A DNA stretch of 64,000 nt from Pseudomonadota bacterium (lineage in GTDB: Bacteria; Pseudomonadota; Alphaproteobacteria; Rhizobiales; Rhizobiaceae), in assembly GCA_023404095.1 (NCBI GenBank), contig JAEYDD010000015.1:118541-182540 (forward strand), in the 5' to 3' direction. The stretch's first letter is position 1, and each line of letters opens with the position of its first letter. Below the pieces are notes generated by a model. That model searched no databases, was not told the origin of the DNA, and saw nothing but the letters and a program-made list of their open reading frames with translations. Shown piece after piece: positions 61,265 to 64,000 of the stretch. The position numbers and the translations under genes were made by a program.

Positions 61265-64000
61265 ATGGACAAAGACCTACCGGACAATCGCATTGCAATC
61301 GTCGGCCGCGCCGGCCGCTTTCCGTCCGCGCGAAACGTCGGCGATTTCTGGACGTTGCTGTCCGAGGGCCGTTCGGCCGAACAGCGCCTCGGCGAGGCGG
61401 ACCTGATCGCGGCCGGCGTGAGCCGCAAAAGGCTTGCCGATCCTGCGTATGTGCGGGTGGCCCACGTGTTGCCGGACATGGAGTGCTTCGATGCCGGCTT
61501 TTTCGGTTTCTCTCCGCGCGAAGCGTCGATCCTCGATCCGCAGCACCGCCATTTCCTCGAATGCGGATGGGAGGCGCTGGAGGATGCCGGCTATGTACCC
61601 GAGCGCTTCGATGGTCGCATCGGGGTGTTCGCAGGTTCGGGCATGCAGGCCTATCTTCCCTTCAACCTGCTGACCAATCCCGAGCTCGTCGAGGAAATCG
61701 GCCTCTTCCTTTTGCGCCACACCGGCAACGACAAGGATTTCCTGCCGACACGCCTGTCCTACCTGCTGAACCTGACCGGCCCATCGGTCGCCGTCCAGAC
61801 GGCCTGCTCCACCTCGCTCGTCGCCGTTCACACGGCGATCGGCTCGCTCTTGAACATGGAATGCGACATGGCGATTGCCGGAGGGGTTACGATCGAGCTC
61901 CCGCATCGCACCGGTTATCGCTACGAGGAAGGCGAGATCCTGTCGCCAGACGGCCTGTGCCGCGCCTTCGACGATGACAGCAAGGGGACCGTGTTCGGAT
62001 CCGGGGCAGCCCTCGTCGTCCTGCGTCGCTACGAGGATGCGGTTGCAGACGGCGACGACATCAAGGCCGTTATCCTGGCAAGTGCGGTCAACAATGACGG
62101 CGCGGGCAAGGCGAGCTACCTGGCGCCATCCGTGGACGGCCAGGCGGAGGCGGCCGCGGAGGCGCTGGCGCTTTCGGGCATCGAGGCACGAGATCTTTCC
62201 TACATCGAGACCCACGGTACCGGCACGCCGATCGGCGACCCGATCGAGCTTGCCGCGCTGAAGCAGGTCTATGGCTCGGCGCCGGCCGCGAGCATCGGGA
62301 TTGGCTCGGTCAAGACCAATATCGGCCATCTGGACACCGCTGCAGGCGCGGCAAGCCTCATCAAGGTGGTGGAGGCCCTGCGGCACCGCCATCTCCCGGC
62401 GAGCCTGCATTTCAGGAAGCCCAACAGTCGATTCGATTTCCCGGCCAGTCCCTTTCAGGTGGTGGCGGAGGGGCGCGCATGGGCGTCTTCTTCTGGGCCG
62501 CGACGCGCGGCGGTGAACTCGCTCGGCGTGGGCGGCACGAACGCCCATGTCATCGTCGAAGAGGCGCCGGAACGCCCGCGCCCGGCGACGCGATCAGAAT
62601 GGCGGCTCTTTCCCTTTTCGGCCCGCAGCGCAGCGGCGCTGGAGCGCCAGCGCGAACAATGGAAGGCCTTTGCCGCTGGCGAGATGCCGGCAATCGAAGA
62701 CATCGCGTTCACCCTGCGCGAGGGACGCCAACATTTTGCCGAACGTTTCGCGATCGCCGCGCGATCGGGCGACGATCTGAAGGGCGCGCTGACGGCGAAA
62801 GCGACACCGCTGCGCCGGCATGGCAAGGCGGGCACTAGTCCGCCGCGGATCATCTTCCTGTTTCCTGGTGGCGGTGCGCAGTATCCGGGCGCTGGCGCCG
62901 GCATGATTGCGGCCTCGCAGGTGTTCGCCTCTGCCGTCGACCAATGCTTTGCTCTTTTGCCGGATTCGGTGCCCTCCGACCTGCGGCAGGTGATGTTCGG
63001 CGCGCGGCTCTCCGATGACACGGCACGCAGCAAGCTCGGCCGATCGAGTTATGCCATCCCGGCCCTGTTCATTCTCGAATACGCCTATTCCAAGCTGTGG
63101 GAGAGCTGGGGTGTCCGGCCGGACGCGATCGTGGCGCACAGTGTTGGCGAATATGCCGGGGCGGTCGCCGCCGGCGTCATGGAGCTGGCCGACGCACTGC
63201 GGATCGTCACCCTGCGCGGCCAGGTTATGGAGCAGGCGCCCGCGGGTGCCATGACGGCCGTGCCGCTGGGCGAGTTGCACGTGCGCGAGCTGATTGGCGA
63301 GGGACTGGACATCGCGGCCATCAATTCCGCGCAATCAACCGTTGTTTCCGGCCCGGTCGCCGGTATCGAGGCGCTGGAGGCGCGCCTTGCCGGCAGCGAG
63401 CACGAGGCACGTCGCATCCATATCGACGTCGCCGCCCACTCGCGTCAGCTGGACGATCAGCTCGAACGGTTCCGCGAAGGCTTGCAGGGGATTTCGTTCC
63501 GACAGCCGACGGTGCCGATGGTTTCCTCGCTTCGCGGCAGCTGGGGAGACGGGCAGGATTTCGTTTCCATCGACTACTGGGTTCGCCACCTGCGCCACAC
63601 GGTGCGCTTTGCCGACGCCGTGGCTGCGGTGCTGGAAGCGCCCGACAGTGTGGTGATCGAAGTCGGCCCGGGGCAGACCGTCGGCCCGCTCGTGGCAGCA
63701 GCCACCACCCGGAATGCGCCGCGCGCCATCCTGCCTTCGGCGCCGCGTCCGCGAGACGCGGAGGACGAAATGGGCGTGGCGGTCGCCGCCCTCGGCGGCC
63801 TGTGGGCGAACGGGCTCGACCTGGATCCGGGCAAACTGCCCGGGCGTGAGGGACGGCGCGTGTCGCTGCCGACCTATCCGTTCGAGAAGGAACGTCACTG
63901 GATATCGCCCGGCCGCGGAAAGTCCGTTGAGGCGACCGATGATGCCGCCCCTGTTCTCGCCCGCATCGCCGATCCATCTGACTGGGTCGAGGTGCTGGAC
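61265..64000 (+). CDS. Type I polyketide synthase, KS-AT start (partial, runs off the window)
   Basis: An open frame of 912 codons without a stop to the last base. It opens with a ketosynthase (IAIVGRAGRFPSARN; Cys181 in TACSTSL, His317 in HGTGTPIGDP, His355 in NIGHLDTAAG, all present). A linker and an acyltransferase follow, with Ser626 (AHSVGEYAG) and His725 (VAAHSRQLD). The post-AT motif YPFEKERHW is at about 875. It starts 33 bases after the NRPS gene and must take its starter from that enzyme's carrier domain. AHSVGE in place of the common GHSxGE is unusual. AGGGAG lies 13 bases upstream of the ATG. Later domains are outside the window. Confidence 0.93.
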   Translation, partial: MDKDLPDNRIAIVGRAGRFPSARNVGDFWTLLSEGRSAEQRLGEADLIAAGVSRKRLADPAYVRVAHVLPDMECFDAGFFGFSPREASILDPQHRHFLECGWEALEDAGYVPERFDGRIGVFAGSGMQAYLPFNLLTNPELVEEIGLFLLRHTGNDKDFLPTRLSYLLNLTGPSVAVQTACSTSLVAVHTAIGSLLNMECDMAIAGGVTIELPHRTGYRYEEGEILSPDGLCRAFDDDSKGTVFGSGAALVVLRRYEDAVADGDDIKAVILASAVNNDGAGKASYLAPSVDGQAEAAAEALALSGIEARDLSYIETHGTGTPIGDPIELAALKQVYGSAPAASIGIGSVKTNIGHLDTAAGAASLIKVVEALRHRHLPASLHFRKPNSRFDFPASPFQVVAEGRAWASSSGPRRAAVNSLGVGGTNAHVIVEEAPERPRPATRSEWRLFPFSARSAAALERQREQWKAFAAGEMPAIEDIAFTLREGRQHFAERFAIAARSGDDLKGALTAKATPLRRHGKAGTSPPRIIFLFPGGGAQYPGAGAGMIAASQVFASAVDQCFALLPDSVPSDLRQVMFGARLSDDTARSKLGRSSYAIPALFILEYAYSKLWESWGVRPDAIVAHSVGEYAGAVAAGVMELADALRIVTLRGQVMEQAPAGAMTAVPLGELHVRELIGEGLDIAAINSAQSTVVSGPVAGIEALEARLAGSEHEARRIHIDVAAHSRQLDDQLERFREGLQGISFRQPTVPMVSSLRGSWGDGQDFVSIDYWVRHLRHTVRFADAVAAVLEAPDSVVIEVGPGQTVGPLVAAATTRNAPRAILPSAPRPRDAEDEMGVAVAALGGLWANGLDLDPGKLPGREGRRVSLPTYPFEKERHWISPGRGKSVEATDDAAPVLARIADPSDWVEVLD

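Noticed and set aside
1..64000. CRISPR arrays, tRNA or rRNA genes, insertion sequences, prophage genes
   Set aside because: Looked for direct repeats with spacers, tRNA arms, transposase motifs and terminal repeats; found none that hold up. The only extended repeats are the RTX codons.

Overview
The window is about 64 kb of GC-rich alphaproteobacterial chromosome. The best fit is Rhizobiaceae or a close relative (order Hyphomicrobiales). Supporting marks are an SOS cassette imuA-imuB-dnaE2 behind a GTTC-N7-GTTC LexA box, a PutA without its own DNA-binding domain opposite an Lrp-type PutR, a ~1600-residue NAD-glutamate dehydrogenase, a 161-residue bacterioferritin and a DUF6074 protein. No rRNA, tRNA, CRISPR array, insertion sequence or phage gene was seen. 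Most of the window reads as ordinary chromosome; the right end is accessory.

Layout. 1-5.2 kb: tail of a divergent polysaccharide deacetylase, rppH, a 1010-residue RTX calcium-binding protein, and bfd-bfr (iron storage). 5.5-11.3 kb: SOS mutagenesis operon imuA-imuB-dnaE2. 11.4-14.7 kb: a FAD/NAD(P)-binding protein, a 67-residue protein and an Rrf2-type regulator, with two inverted copies of one 16-bp sequence around them. 14.8-19.2 kb: putR and putA (proline catabolism). 19.3-21.3 kb: zincin-like protein, ridA, leuD, small membrane protein. 21.5-22.6 kb: CitE-like lyase plus DUF1737 protein. 22.6-26.4 kb: an eptA / response regulator / histidine kinase operon like pmrCAB. 26.7-34 kb: a BMP-type nucleoside/nucleobase ABC transporter with an amidase and a cytosine deaminase. 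34.3-42.5 kb: leuB, a PAP2 phosphatase, an MHS transporter with a large inserted loop, asd, a lytic transglycosylase, a beta-carbonic anhydrase and pdxY. 42.9-49.2 kb: NAD-glutamate dehydrogenase and a UMF1-type transporter.

49.2-56.2 kb is one TPP-riboswitch-controlled operon, thiX-thiY-thiM-thiE-thiD, followed without a gap by a fused TRAP permease (DctQM) and its binding protein (DctP). It looks like a thiamine-precursor salvage unit. The ATPase partner of ThiX is missing, and the TRAP system is a candidate new precursor importer.

56.8 kb to the end is the start of a hybrid NRPS-PKS cluster that runs off the window, behind about 600 bases of AT-rich DNA. The first enzyme is a formyltransferase, then an adenylation domain interrupted by a luciferase-like flavin monooxygenase, then a carrier domain. 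The specificity residues read D-I-L-Q-M-G-M-I-W-K, close to the glycine code. The second gene opens with KS and AT domains. A formylated, possibly alpha-hydroxylated glycine starter handed to a polyketide synthase is the most interesting candidate here.
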